Notes: generated by a model not told the origin, from the letters alone. Positions 22,597 through 31,386 are shown, numbered from the stretch's first letter. The stretch is 64,000 bases of DNA from Variovorax soli NBRC 106424 (GCF_001591385.1 NZ_BCUU01000008.1:28670-92669), one strand, 5' to 3'. Numbers and translations: made by a program.

Positions 22597-23754
22597 ATGA
22601 CGCGCAACCCAACGCCGCCCTCTTCATCTCGCGCCGCGCCACGTGAACTGAGTTCGGACCACCAGGCCGATGCCGGCGGCGGCAACTGGCTGCTGTGGAT
22701 CCTGGTGGGCGCCGCGATCGTGCTGGGCATCATCCAGCCGCAGTCGCCCATGGACTACGTGCGGCTGGTCGACTGGCACACCGTCGGCGCGCTGGCGGGC
22801 CTGCTCGCCATCACGCAGGGCGTGGAGCGAAGCGGCATGCTGCAGTCGGCCGCGCGCCGGCTGCTGGCGCATACGCACCATGAACACACGCTCGCAGCGG
22901 TTCTGACCGCCACCGCCGCCCTGCTCTCGGCGCTGGTGACCAACGATGTCAGCCTGTTCCTGCTGGTGCCGCTCACGCGGGCACTGGCGCAACAGGCGCA
23001 TCTGCCGCTGGCGCGGCTGGTGGTGCTGCAGGCGCTGGCGGTCAACGCCGGTTCGGCGCTCACGCCCATCGGCAATCCGCAGAATCTCTTTCTCTGGCAG
23101 CGCTCGGGTGAGAGCTTCATCGGCTTCATGGGAATGATGGCGCCCACCGTGGCGATCATGCTCGGCTGGCTGGTGGTGGCCTGGTGGCTGCTCGTGCCGC
23201 GCACGCCCATCACGTTGCGCGAATCGCAGGACGAGTCACCGCGCGAGCCGCGCCTGCTGGCCGTGTCCGTGCTGCTGTTCATCCTGTTCGTCGTGGCGCT
23301 GGACAAGGGGTGGCTGCCCTGGGGCCTGGCGCTGGTCCTGGGCGCCTACGCCGTGTGGCGACCGCGCCTGCTGCTGGCCATCGACTGGACCTTGCTGGCC
23401 ATCATCGGCCTGATGTTCATCGACCTGCGCCAGCTCGCTGCGCTGCCCGCGCTGGCCAGCTGGGCCAGCCAGCTGCCCATCGGCAGCGGCTGGCGCGCCT
23501 ACCTGGCGGCCGTGGCCACCTCGCAGTTCATCAGCAACGTACCGGCGGCCATCCTGCTGGAGCGCTATGTGCACGACCTGCCGGCGCTGGCGGCGGGCGT
23601 GAGCGTGGGCGGCTTCGGCTGCGTGATCGGCTCGCTGGCCAACCTGATCGCACTGCGGCTGGCCAAGCTGCCGGACGGCCTGCGCGAGTACCACCGCATC
23701 AGCATTCCATTCCTGCTGGCCTGCACCGCATCGGCGCTGCTGCTGCGGTTGTAG
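22597..23754 (+). CDS. Ion transporter superfamily permease (ArsB/CitM/YbiR-like)
   Basis: A 385-residue membrane protein with about ten hydrophobic segments. The two pseudo-repeated signature loops of the ion transporter superfamily are seen: TNDVSLFLLVPL followed by GSALTPIGNPQNLFLW (about 145-165), and SNVPAAILLERY followed by GSLANLIALRLA (about 310-355). Such proteins carry anions such as arsenite, citrate or dicarboxylates, and the substrate here is unknown. It is closely linked to the ligase gene. Confidence 0.82.
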   Translation: MTRNPTPPSSSRAAPRELSSDHQADAGGGNWLLWILVGAAIVLGIIQPQSPMDYVRLVDWHTVGALAGLLAITQGVERSGMLQSAARRLLAHTHHEHTLAAVLTATAALLSALVTNDVSLFLLVPLTRALAQQAHLPLARLVVLQALAVNAGSALTPIGNPQNLFLWQRSGESFIGFMGMMAPTVAIMLGWLVVAWWLLVPRTPITLRESQDESPREPRLLAVSVLLFILFVVALDKGWLPWGLALVLGAYAVWRPRLLLAIDWTLLAIIGLMFIDLRQLAALPALASWASQLPIGSGWRAYLAAVATSQFISNVPAAILLERYVHDLPALAAGVSVGGFGCVIGSLANLIALRLAKLPDGLREYHRISIPFLLACTASALLLRL

Positions 23755-23776
23755 GGGCGTTGCCCGCCCCAACGGC

Positions 23777-24823
23777 TCAGTCCGCGACCTTGAGCACGAG
23801 CTTGCCGAAGTTCTCGCCGGTGAAGAGCTTGAGCAGCGCCTCGGGGAAGGCAGCCACGCCGCCTTCGACCACGTCTTCGCGGCTCTTCATGCGGCCATCC
23901 TTGAGGTAGCCGGCCATTTCCGCGGCGGCCAGGTGGTAGCGGTCGGCATAGTCGAACACCACGATGCCCTGCATGCGTGCGCGGTTGACCAGCAGACTCA
24001 GGTAGTTCTTCGGGCCCTGCACCGGCGTCGTGTTGTTGTACTGGCTGATGGCGCCGCAGATGATGATGCGGGCGCCGCGGGCCAGCCTGGCCAGCACCGC
24101 ATCGAGGATGTCGCCGCCGACGTTGTCGAAGTAGATGTCCACGCCCTGGGGGCAATGGGCCTTCAGACCTTCGCGCACGGCGGCGGGGCCGGCCTTGTAG
24201 TCGATGCAGGCGTCGAAGCCCAGCTCCTTGACCACCCAGTCGCACTTGGCCTGGCCGCCGGCGATGCCGACCACGCGGCAGCCCTTGATCTTGGCCAGCT
24301 GGCCCACCGTCTGCCCGACCGCACCGGCCGCGCCGGACACGACCACCGTCTCGCCGGCCTTGGGCAGGCCCACGTCCATCAGGCCGAAATACGCGGTCAT
24401 GCCAGGCATGCCCAGCACGTTGAGCCACTGGCCGATGGTGCCGGCGCGCAGGTCGACCCGGGTCAGGCCCGAGCGCTTGATGTCTTCCTGCGCAACAAGG
24501 CAGTACTCCTGCACGCCCAGCGTGCCGTACACCATGTCGCCCACCGCGAAGGCGGCATTGCGCGAGGCCACGACGCGGCCGATGCCGCCGGCGCGCATCA
24601 CCGCGCCCAGTTCCACCGGCGGGATGTAGCTCTTGCCTTCGTTCATCCAGCCACGCATGGCCGGGTCCAGCGAAAGAGACAGCGTCTGCACCAGCACGCC
24701 GCCATCGGCGGGCTGCTGCACGGACTCGGAAGTGAAGGACCAGTCGTCCCGCTTGGGCGTGCCTTCGGGCCGCTTGGCCAGGCGTACCTGGTGGTTGGTG
24801 ATCGAGGTGGTGGTGCTGTTCAT
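23777..24823 (-). CDS. NADP-dependent medium-chain oxidoreductase (CurA/leukotriene B4 dehydrogenase type)
   Basis: A 348-residue zinc-independent alkenal or alkenone reductase of the MDR superfamily. The substrate domain has LSLDPAMRGWM, and the NADPH-binding fold has VVVSGAAGAVGQTVGQLAKIKG (read as two halves around about 155-176). A conserved YFDNVGG and PVQGPKNYL follow. The start follows GGAGAC and overlaps the sensor kinase stop codon by four bases (ATGA), so it is translationally coupled to the two-component system. Reducing electrophilic aldehydes or quinones would fit a stress role, which is inference. Confidence 0.92.
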   Translation of the reverse strand: MNSTTTSITNHQVRLAKRPEGTPKRDDWSFTSESVQQPADGGVLVQTLSLSLDPAMRGWMNEGKSYIPPVELGAVMRAGGIGRVVASRNAAFAVGDMVYGTLGVQEYCLVAQEDIKRSGLTRVDLRAGTIGQWLNVLGMPGMTAYFGLMDVGLPKAGETVVVSGAAGAVGQTVGQLAKIKGCRVVGIAGGQAKCDWVVKELGFDACIDYKAGPAAVREGLKAHCPQGVDIYFDNVGGDILDAVLARLARGARIIICGAISQYNNTTPVQGPKNYLSLLVNRARMQGIVVFDYADRYHLAAAEMAGYLKDGRMKSREDVVEGGVAAFPEALLKLFTGENFGKLVLKVAD

Positions 24824-26214
24824 CCAATGTCTCCTTGCGGGCGGGCGGCCCGGGCGCGGATGGTAGCCGGGGCATCGCCTTCCGGCGGTTGCGCAAGCGA
24901 CAGCCGTACCTGCACCGACAGGCCCGGCGCGGCGTTGCGCAGCTCGAAGCTGCCGCCGTGCGCCAGCGCCACCAGCTTGCACAGGTACATGCCCAGACCC
25001 ACGCCGCCGGTGGCGCGCTGGCGCGCACTGTCGGTGCGGAAGAAGGGCTCGGCCAGATGCTCGATCTGGCTCTCTTCCACACCGGGACCGAAGTCGCGCA
25101 CCTCGATCTCCACCGCGCCATCCACCCGTCGAAGCGAAAGCTTGGGCGGCTGCTGGGCGCCTGCCAACTTGCCGCCATGGCGCAGCGCGTTCTCCAGCAG
25201 GTTGCGCAGCAGCAGGCGCATGCGGGTGCGATCCAGCGACATGATCGGCACGTCCGGCGGCAGGTCCAGTTCCACCTCGTCCTCGTGCGGCAGTTCGGCC
25301 ACCACGTCGTGCACCAGCGTGGCCAGGTCGATCTGCTCGCGCAGCAGCGCCGCATGCGGGCTGGCGAGGCGCTCGCTTTCGAGCAGGTCGCTGATGAGGT
25401 CGCGCATCTCGCCCAGGTCACGCAGCAAGGCGGCGCGCTCGGCCGCGCCCTCCGGCGTGGCCGGCAGCAGTTCGGCATTGAGCCGCGCGCGGGTCAGAGG
25501 CGAGCGCAGCTCATGGCTCAAGGCCAGCAGCAGCGCTCGCTTGGCGTCCAGCATGTCGCCGATGTCGCGCGCCATGGTGTTGATGCGCTGGGCCAGGTCG
25601 CCCAGTTCGTCGTTGCGGCGGATCGGGATGGGCTGGTCGAAATCGCCGCGGCCGAAGCGCTGCGCGCCGGCGCCGATGTCGTCCAGGGGCCTGAGCAGGC
25701 GCCTGACCACGGCGTAGGCGGCCAGCACCAGCAGCAGCAGCACGCCCAGCGTGAGCCAGACGATGCCGTGCGGGCCGCGCTGCCACGGCAGGCTCCCCAG
25801 GCCGAAGCTGACGCGATGGCCATCGGCGGTGGTGCGGCTGAAAAAATTGCCGGCGCGGGACTCGAAGCCGCGCCCCTGCATGCGGCCCGGGTGCGATTCC
25901 CAATTGACCACCGGCCCTTCGATGCGCACCGCCAGCGGCAGCCGTTCGGTGAGCGCCTTGGCGCGTTCCACATCGGGCGGCGTTCCCACTTCGGCGGCGA
26001 GCCGGTCGACGTAGTCGGCGATCAGCGGCCGGCCCGCATCGCGCCAGCCGCCGGAGATGACGCTGCGCATGCCGCCGACGAAGACCGCCGTCATCACCAG
26101 GGCCATGACGACGAACATGGTGACCAGGCGCCAGCGCAGCGAATGCCGCCAGCGTCGATGCCACGAGCGCCCGTGGCCCTGCAATTGATCCGGGCTGCGG
26201 TGCCTTCGCTTCAC
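24820..26214 (-). CDS. Two-component sensor histidine kinase (CpxA/EnvZ-like)
   Basis: A 464-residue membrane kinase. Two membrane helices (about 31-50 and 150-170) enclose a short periplasmic sensor of about 100 residues. A HAMP domain (about 172-224) follows, then the H-box SHELRSPLTRARLN with phospho-accepting His234, the N-box LLENALRHGG and the G-boxes DFGPGVEE and GGVGLGMYL. The GTG start overlaps the regulator stop codon. With the Spy/CpxP-like protein upstream, an envelope-stress signal is likely. Confidence 0.94.
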   Translation of the reverse strand: MKRRHRSPDQLQGHGRSWHRRWRHSLRWRLVTMFVVMALVMTAVFVGGMRSVISGGWRDAGRPLIADYVDRLAAEVGTPPDVERAKALTERLPLAVRIEGPVVNWESHPGRMQGRGFESRAGNFFSRTTADGHRVSFGLGSLPWQRGPHGIVWLTLGVLLLLVLAAYAVVRRLLRPLDDIGAGAQRFGRGDFDQPIPIRRNDELGDLAQRINTMARDIGDMLDAKRALLLALSHELRSPLTRARLNAELLPATPEGAAERAALLRDLGEMRDLISDLLESERLASPHAALLREQIDLATLVHDVVAELPHEDEVELDLPPDVPIMSLDRTRMRLLLRNLLENALRHGGKLAGAQQPPKLSLRRVDGAVEIEVRDFGPGVEESQIEHLAEPFFRTDSARQRATGGVGLGMYLCKLVALAHGGSFELRNAAPGLSVQVRLSLAQPPEGDAPATIRARAARPQGDIG

Positions 26215-26912
26215 GCCGCGCCGCTCTTTCCGACCGCCAGCGCATAGCCCGCATTGCGCAGCGTCTTGATGCAGTCCAGCGGCTCGAGCTTCCTGCGCAG
26301 CCGGCTGATCACGATGTCGACGGCGCGCGAATACAGCTCGGCCTCGTGGCCGCGCAGGCGATTGAGGATGTCGTCGCGCCCGAACACCTTGCCGGGTTCG
26401 CTGGCCAGCAGGGCCAGCAGCTCGAACTCGGTGCCGGTCAGGTCCACCCGTTCGCCCTGGCGCAGCACCTCGCGCTTGTCCAGGTCAATGGAGAGTCCCT
26501 CGAACTCGCGCCGCGATGCGGGAGCAGCGCCCCCCTGCGCGGCAGCCGCGCGATGATGGCGCCGCAAGATGGTCTGCAGCCGCGCCACCAGCTCGCGCGG
26601 CTCGAAGGGCTTGGGCAGGTAGTCGTCCGCACCCAGCTCAAGGCCGACCACGCGGTCCATCACCTCGCCGCGTGCGGTGAGCATCACGATCGGGATGTCG
26701 CTGGTCCTGCGGATCTCGCGGCACAGGGCGAAGCCGTCCATCTCAGGCAGCATCACGTCGAGGATGGCGGCGTCGTAGCCACCCTGACTCAGCTTGGCCA
26801 GCCCTTCGCTCGGATGCGAGGCGCTGTCCAGCGCAAAGTCGAAGCGCGAAAAATAGCTGGCCAGCGGTGCCGCCAGATGCTCGTCGTCGTCGATCAGCAG
26901 GATGCGGGGCAT
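26211..26912 (-). CDS. OmpR-family response regulator (CpxR-like)
   Basis: A 233-residue response regulator. The receiver domain (1 to about 118) has acidic D8-D10, phospho-acceptor Asp52, the MLTARGE threonine and the KPFEPRE lysine. The winged-helix DNA-binding domain (about 130-228) contains LTGTEFELLALLASEPGKVF and SRAVDIVISRLRRKL. It lies directly upstream of its kinase (GTGA overlap). Its likely target site is the repeat array upstream of this operon. Confidence 0.95.
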   Translation of the reverse strand: MPRILLIDDDEHLAAPLASYFSRFDFALDSASHPSEGLAKLSQGGYDAAILDVMLPEMDGFALCREIRRTSDIPIVMLTARGEVMDRVVGLELGADDYLPKPFEPRELVARLQTILRRHHRAAAAQGGAAPASRREFEGLSIDLDKREVLRQGERVDLTGTEFELLALLASEPGKVFGRDDILNRLRGHEAELYSRAVDIVISRLRRKLEPLDCIKTLRNAGYALAVGKSGAA

Positions 26913-26952
26913 GGCGCGATTGTCCGTCACGCCGTGCTCCCTGGATGCCGTC

Positions 26953-27459
26953 TCACCAAGGATCCACCGGCCCCAGCTGGCCCAGGTGCGTATAGGCAAA
27001 GCCGCGTGCGTACTTGAGGCCGAAGCCCAGGGCGCGATCCAGCCCGATGTGGGCCGCCCAGACCAGCGCCAGGTCGAACACCGGTGCCCAGTCGACCGCC
27101 AGGCCCAGCGCCAGCAACGCAGCGGGCACGACCAGCGAATGCGCTGCGTTGTAGACCGCAGCGCCGGCGCGCGGCCCGGCCAGGTAGGCCAGCAGCGCCA
27201 GATCGGGCAGCAGGAAAGCCAGCGCGAAGAAGCTCCATTCGCCGCCGAAGCGCGCAAAGGCGGCCATGGACAGCAGCAGCAGCGCCACGCCCTCGGCGCG
27301 CAGCAGCAGACGCACGCCGCCGCCCGTCGCGCCCTCCTGCAGGGGCGCACTCGGGCGGCCCGTGGCGGGACGGATCTGCGCGGGCAGTGCGGAAGCTGGC
27401 CGCACCTGCCCTTGCGCCGCGCCGACCGCGGCAGCGCCGAAGCGCGAGGCTTCAGCCAT
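26953..27459 (-). CDS. DUF4260 family membrane protein
   Basis: A 168-residue protein whose last 120 residues match the small integral-membrane DUF4260 pattern: ALAFLLPDLALLAYLAGPRAGA, YNAAHSLVVPAALL, IGLDRALGFGLKYARGFAYTHLG. The N-terminal 45 residues are alanine- and proline-rich and may be a variable leader. The chosen ATG overlaps the end of the preceding gene by eight bases. Function is unknown. Its place between the Spy-like gene and the regulator suggests a link to envelope stress. Confidence 0.72.
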   Translation of the reverse strand: MAEASRFGAAAVGAAQGQVRPASALPAQIRPATGRPSAPLQEGATGGGVRLLLRAEGVALLLLSMAAFARFGGEWSFFALAFLLPDLALLAYLAGPRAGAAVYNAAHSLVVPAALLALGLAVDWAPVFDLALVWAAHIGLDRALGFGLKYARGFAYTHLGQLGPVDPW

Positions 27460-27907
27460 GGCGGCCCCAGTGGCCGCGGCCGCGGCGATCCATGAATTCG
27501 CGCACCTTCTGCTGCTGCTCGGGCCGCAGGTTGTCGAAGAAGTCGGCTGCGGCTGCAATCACCTCGGGGCTGCCGCTTTTCACTGCAGCAGTCTTTTCAT
27601 CGATCAGGCGCGCGGCGCCGGCCTGGTCGAGCTTGTCGCCGGCAAACAGCTGGCGGAACTGAGCGCGCGGGTCGTTGCCGCCGCGCAGGGCTTCGCGCTG
27701 TGCCTGCATCTTGTCGGCAAGAACGGCGAGCTTCTGCTTCTGCGCGGCGTCGAGGTCGAGCTTGTCGCTCGCGCGCTCGACCATCTTGGCGCGAAACTCT
27801 GCCGAATCGCCGTGCCAGCTGTGGCGGTACGCGCAGCCACCCACGCTGGCAGCAACCAGCGCGAGGCCGGCCGCACCGAAAAGAGAACGTCGAATCCAGG
27901 ATCGCAT
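27452..27907 (-). CDS. Spy/CpxP-like periplasmic protein (LTXXQ type)
   Basis: A 151-residue exported helical protein. The N-terminus (about 1-25) is a signal sequence ending in a lipobox-like VGGC, so it may be a lipoprotein. Two CpxP/Spy-type repeats follow, LDLDAAQKQKLAVLADKMQ (about 50-68) and NLRPEQQQKVREFMDRRG (about 126-143), and it ends in His/Arg/Gly. Family members are periplasmic chaperones or stress sensors. It is the first gene of an operon with a CpxRA-like pair. A strong GGAGGAAG ribosome-binding site precedes the start. Confidence 0.85.
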   Translation of the reverse strand: MRSWIRRSLFGAAGLALVAASVGGCAYRHSWHGDSAEFRAKMVERASDKLDLDAAQKQKLAVLADKMQAQREALRGGNDPRAQFRQLFAGDKLDQAGAARLIDEKTAAVKSGSPEVIAAAADFFDNLRPEQQQKVREFMDRRGRGHWGRHG

Positions 27908-27973
27908 GGAAGTCTTCCTCCAAAAGAGTGCATTGGGAAGACTCGATGTTCCTGGGCCAGGGCCCGCAAGTCC

Positions 27974-27999
27974 TTTCGGCGCGGTTTCGGCGTGTTTCG
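27974..27999 (-). promoter_or_regulatory. Triple direct repeat, candidate response-regulator box
   Basis: TTTCG occurs at 27974-27978, 27985-27989 and 27995-27999, which is CGAAA on the transcribed strand, spaced 11 and 10 bases. OmpR-family regulators bind direct repeats with this one-turn spacing. The array ends just upstream of a possible promoter (TTGCGG, 17 bases, TCGAGT on the minus strand) for the Spy-like operon. Autoregulation is inferred. Confidence 0.5.
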
Positions 28000-28042
28000 T
28001 TTTATGTCGACGACGCGCGCTGCGCGAGCGAATGCACGGCCA

Positions 28043-29839
28043 TCAGGCCTTGAGCGCCAGCATGGAGGCCGGATCGTCCGAGCTGACGACCTCCTGCGCC
28101 CACGCCTCCAGCTTGCTCACGTCCGCGCGCAGCACCTCCTGCTTCACGGCCAGGATCTGCGAGGGATGCATCGAGAAGCTGCGCAGGCCCAGGCCCAGCA
28201 GCAGGCGCGTGAAGCCCACATCGCCCGCCATTTCGCCGCACACGCTCACCGGCTTGCCCAGCCGCCGGCATTCGGCAATGGTGTCGGCCACCAGGCGCAG
28301 CACCGCCGGATGCGCGGGGTCGTACAAGTGGGCCACCGATTCATCCGCACGGTCGATGGCCAGTGTGTACTGGATGAGGTCGTTGGTGCCGATCGACAGG
28401 AAGTCGAAGTGCTTGAGGAAGGTGCGCAGCGTGAGCGCCGCGGCCGGGATCTCGATCATGGCCCCGACCTTGACCACGCCGTAAGCGACGCCGCGGTTGT
28501 CGAGTTCGGCGCGGGCGAAGTCCAGCAGCGAAAGCGTCTGCCGGATCTCGCTGGCATGCGCCAGCATCGGAATGAGCAGATGGATCTCGCCGTGCGCCGA
28601 CGCGCGCAGGATCGCGCGCAGCTGCGTGAGGAACATGGACGGATCGGCCAGGCTCCAGCGGATGGCGCGCAAGCCCAGCGCCGGATTGAGGTGCGAATCC
28701 TCGCGCAGCTTGCCGTCCAGCGGCTTGTCGGCGCCGACGTCGATGGTGCGGATGGTCACCGGCATGCCCTGCATGCCTTCCACCGCGCGCTTGTAGGCCT
28801 GGTACTGCTCCTCTTCGTTGGGCAGCCGCGTCTGGTGCTGCTGCTGCTCGCGGCCCATGAACAGGAACTCGCTGCGAAACAGCCCGACGCCGACCGCGCC
28901 GGCCTTGACCGCGCCCAGCGTGTCTTCGGGCATCTCGATGTTGGCCAGCAGGTCGACGCGCTGGCCGTCGAGCGTGACCGCCGGCTTGTGGCGCAGGCGC
29001 GAAAGCCGGTCGCGCTCCAGGTCGCCCTGGCGCTGCTTGAAGCCGTACTCGGCCAGGATGATCGGCGACGGGTCGATGATGACCACGCCGCTGTCGCCAT
29101 CGATGATGACCCAGTCGTCTTGCCGCACCAACTGGCTCACGCTGCGCGCGCCCACCACGGCCGGAATGTCCATGCTGCGCGCCACGATGGCGGTGTGCGA
29201 GGTGCGCCCGCCCACGTCGGTGACGAAGCCGGCGAACACGCTCTTCTTGAATTGCAGCATGTCGGCCGGCGCGAGATCGTGCGCGATGAGCACCAGCGGT
29301 GCGTCGAAGGCATCGGCCGCCAGCGGGTCCAGCGCTTCGTCATGCTTGTGCTTGGGCCGCGGCGGCGTGGGCGCGAGCACCGCGGCCGTGCCCTTCATCT
29401 GGTGCAGCATGCGCTCCACCACCTGCTCCAGGTCGGCCTTGCGCTCGCGCAGGTACTCGTCCTCCATCTCGTCGAACTGGCGCGCGATGTTTTCCAGCTG
29501 GGTGGTGAGCGCCCACTCGGCGTTGTACAGGCGCTCGCTGATCCAGTGCTTGACGCCGCCCGTGAGCGCCTCGTCCTGCAGCAGCATCAGATGGACGTCG
29601 AGCAATGCGGCCAGTTCGTGGGGTGCGTCGTTGGGCCCCATCTGGGCCACGCTGGCCTGCAGGCGGTGCAGTTCGCCGGTGACGGCGTCGCGCGCGGCCC
29701 GTACCCGGTCGATCTCGGACTCGACCTCTTCCGGCTTGATGAAATAGTGCGCCACGTCCAGCCGGCTGGACACCACCATGACCGCGCGCCCGATGGCAAT
29801 GCCGCGGGCGACCGGCAGGCCGTGGATGGAAAGAGTCAT
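28043..29839 (-). CDS. ptsI: Phosphoenolpyruvate-protein phosphotransferase (PTS enzyme I)
   Basis: Enzyme I takes phosphate from phosphoenolpyruvate and passes it to HPr in the cytoplasm. The 598-residue product has the phospho-accepting His215 in GGRTSHTAIVARSMDIPAVVG (split around that His), the LFRSEFLFMGR arginine motif, and the active-site Cys in PVSVCGEMAGD near the C-terminus. It is slightly longer than the usual 575 because of a Pro/His/Lys-rich insert at about 155-172. It lies 103 bases after ptsH. Confidence 0.96.
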   Translation of the reverse strand: MTLSIHGLPVARGIAIGRAVMVVSSRLDVAHYFIKPEEVESEIDRVRAARDAVTGELHRLQASVAQMGPNDAPHELAALLDVHLMLLQDEALTGGVKHWISERLYNAEWALTTQLENIARQFDEMEDEYLRERKADLEQVVERMLHQMKGTAAVLAPTPPRPKHKHDEALDPLAADAFDAPLVLIAHDLAPADMLQFKKSVFAGFVTDVGGRTSHTAIVARSMDIPAVVGARSVSQLVRQDDWVIIDGDSGVVIIDPSPIILAEYGFKQRQGDLERDRLSRLRHKPAVTLDGQRVDLLANIEMPEDTLGAVKAGAVGVGLFRSEFLFMGREQQQHQTRLPNEEEQYQAYKRAVEGMQGMPVTIRTIDVGADKPLDGKLREDSHLNPALGLRAIRWSLADPSMFLTQLRAILRASAHGEIHLLIPMLAHASEIRQTLSLLDFARAELDNRGVAYGVVKVGAMIEIPAAALTLRTFLKHFDFLSIGTNDLIQYTLAIDRADESVAHLYDPAHPAVLRLVADTIAECRRLGKPVSVCGEMAGDVGFTRLLLGLGLRSFSMHPSQILAVKQEVLRADVSKLEAWAQEVVSSDDPASMLALKA

Positions 29840-29942
29840 GAGCGAAGCTCCGGCCAAGCGCCGGGCCGCCCCAAGCGCGGCCAGCCCCCTCGGGGGGTGG
29901 CGTTACACGGCGCGCAGCGGCGTGAAAAGCCTGGGGGCCTCA

Positions 29943-30212
29943 TTACTCGCCTTCGCCGAACTTGTCGTTCATCAGGGCCACCAGCGCATCCATGGCCTGC
30001 TCCTCCTGCTCGCCGTTGGTCTCCAGCTCGATGGTCACGCCGATGCCGGCGGCCAGCATCATCACGCCCATGATGCTCTTGGCGTTCACCCGGCGGTCCC
30101 CGCGCGAGAGCCACACCTCGCACGGGTAGCTGCCTGCCAGCTTGGTGAGCTTGGCCGAGGCCCGCGCATGCAGCCCGAGCTTATTGCTGATGGTCACGGA
30201 TTTCTTGATCAC
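29943..30212 (-). CDS. ptsH: Phosphocarrier protein HPr
   Basis: An 89-residue HPr. His15 in NKLGLHARAS is the phosphate carrier, and Ser46 in NAKSIMGVMML is the site used by HPr kinase in species that have one. The start is GTG (encoding MIKKSVTISN), and the gene overlaps the end of the EIIA gene by 32 bases. It forms an operon with EIIA and ptsI. Confidence 0.96.
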   Translation of the reverse strand: MIKKSVTISNKLGLHARASAKLTKLAGSYPCEVWLSRGDRRVNAKSIMGVMMLAAGIGVTIELETNGEQEEQAMDALVALMNDKFGEGE

Positions 30213-30639
30213 TGTGCTTTCTTTTTGCCTGATTCTGGGGTGCGGCCACCGCCACCTGCATGACGCCCGATGTGCCGCCGGCGATGGCGCGCTGCACCTG
30301 GGCATCGAGCGGCTCGTTGCGATAGGTGACGGCCCGCAGCAGCATGGGCAGGTTGACGCCCGCGACCAGCCGCGTGTGGGTGCCGTCGACAAGCTTCTGC
30401 GCAACGTTGCACGGCGTGGCGCCGAACACGTCGGCCAGCACCAGCACCTTGGAGCGCGGCGAGCGGCCCAGCTGCTGCGCCAGCGTGATGCGCGCGGCGG
30501 CCAGCGTCTCCTCGGGCGACACGTTGGGCTGCACGTCGATGGCGGCGATGTCCTGCTCGCAATCGGGAAACACGTGCAGCGCGCATTGGCGCAGGGCGTG
30601 CGCCAGGGGTGCGTGGGCGATGAGAAGAATGCTGTTCAT
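30181..30639 (-). CDS. PTS EIIA component, mannose family
   Basis: A 152-residue EIIA-Man type protein. His9 in SILLIAHAPLA is the expected phospho-acceptor, followed by DVFGATPCNVAQ and GVNLPMLLRAVTYRN, which are family signatures. No EIIB, EIIC or EIID gene is adjacent, so the relay EI to HPr to EIIA probably has a regulatory rather than a sugar-transport role, as proposed for similar systems in betaproteobacteria. The lysine-rich C-terminal tail is encoded in the overlap with ptsH. Confidence 0.92.
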   Translation of the reverse strand: MNSILLIAHAPLAHALRQCALHVFPDCEQDIAAIDVQPNVSPEETLAAARITLAQQLGRSPRSKVLVLADVFGATPCNVAQKLVDGTHTRLVAGVNLPMLLRAVTYRNEPLDAQVQRAIAGGTSGVMQVAVAAPQNQAKRKHSDQEIRDHQQ

Positions 30640-30746
30640 GCGATGCGGGCCGCTTCTTCAGCCATTATGAGGCGCGCGGTCTGGATCGTAGAAGCATCGC
30701 GCCGGTGCCGGCCAGAGCATGCATTCCCTGTCCACCGTTCGGCCGC

Positions 30747-31301
30747 TCAAGGCAGGCGCATGCCTTCGAAAAAGGTCTGGACGGACTCCGGCGCCGACGG
30801 CGTGCCCAGGACCGTGGCCTGGTACAGCGAAACGGTGCCGTTGCGCTGCTGGTGTGCAAACCACAGCTGCCGCACCTGCTGGCGCGGCGATGGCGCCCCC
30901 GCCTCACCGTCGGCCTCGAACCGCAGGGGTGCGGGCGCGGCCGCCGCACGGGGCACGGTGGCAGGATGCTCCTCGATGCGAGCGCCCGCCCACTGCGCGC
31001 GCGCCTGGCTGTGCCATGCGGCGAGCCAGCTTTGCGCCTGCACCGCATCCGAAGCGCTGGCCTGGGCGATGGCGAAGGTCGCGCCGCCGGCCTCGCAGCC
31101 GATCATCCGCACCGCCACCGACTGGCTGCCCAGGCGCAGGTCACGTTCGGCTCGATCAGCCTTGCAGGGAAGGAGCGCTACCAGCTCCGCATCGCCGCCG
31201 ACGGGGACTTCGCGCCAGTTGAAGACCGGGCTGCAGGCGGCGGCCAGGAAAGCTGCCAGCGCCGCCAGGAACACGAAACGGCCGAAGGGGACGAAGGTCA
31301 T
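30747..31301 (-). CDS. Putative lipoprotein of unknown function
   Basis: A 184-residue protein with a signal sequence (about 1-20) ending in a LAAAC lipobox, so it is probably anchored in the envelope. The mature part has CKAD and IGCEAGG cysteines and no domain I recognise. The start MTFVPFGRF was chosen because it gives the signal peptide. It is divergent from the TlpA-like gene. Confidence 0.7.
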   Translation of the reverse strand: MTFVPFGRFVFLAALAAFLAAACSPVFNWREVPVGGDAELVALLPCKADRAERDLRLGSQSVAVRMIGCEAGGATFAIAQASASDAVQAQSWLAAWHSQARAQWAGARIEEHPATVPRAAAAPAPLRFEADGEAGAPSPRQQVRQLWFAHQQRNGTVSLYQATVLGTPSAPESVQTFFEGMRLP

Positions 31302-31386
31302 GGGGAGGCGATTATGGTGGCCGCCATGCCGGCAGCAGAGTTTGCCCGTGGGAACTAAAATCGCCCGGTCCAGTTCGACCTCAGCC

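Noticed and set aside
27266..30073. A 935-codon open frame antisense to ptsI and neighbours
   Set aside because: It spans several well-supported minus-strand genes and gives a His/Arg/Gln-rich product without domains, so it is a shadow frame.
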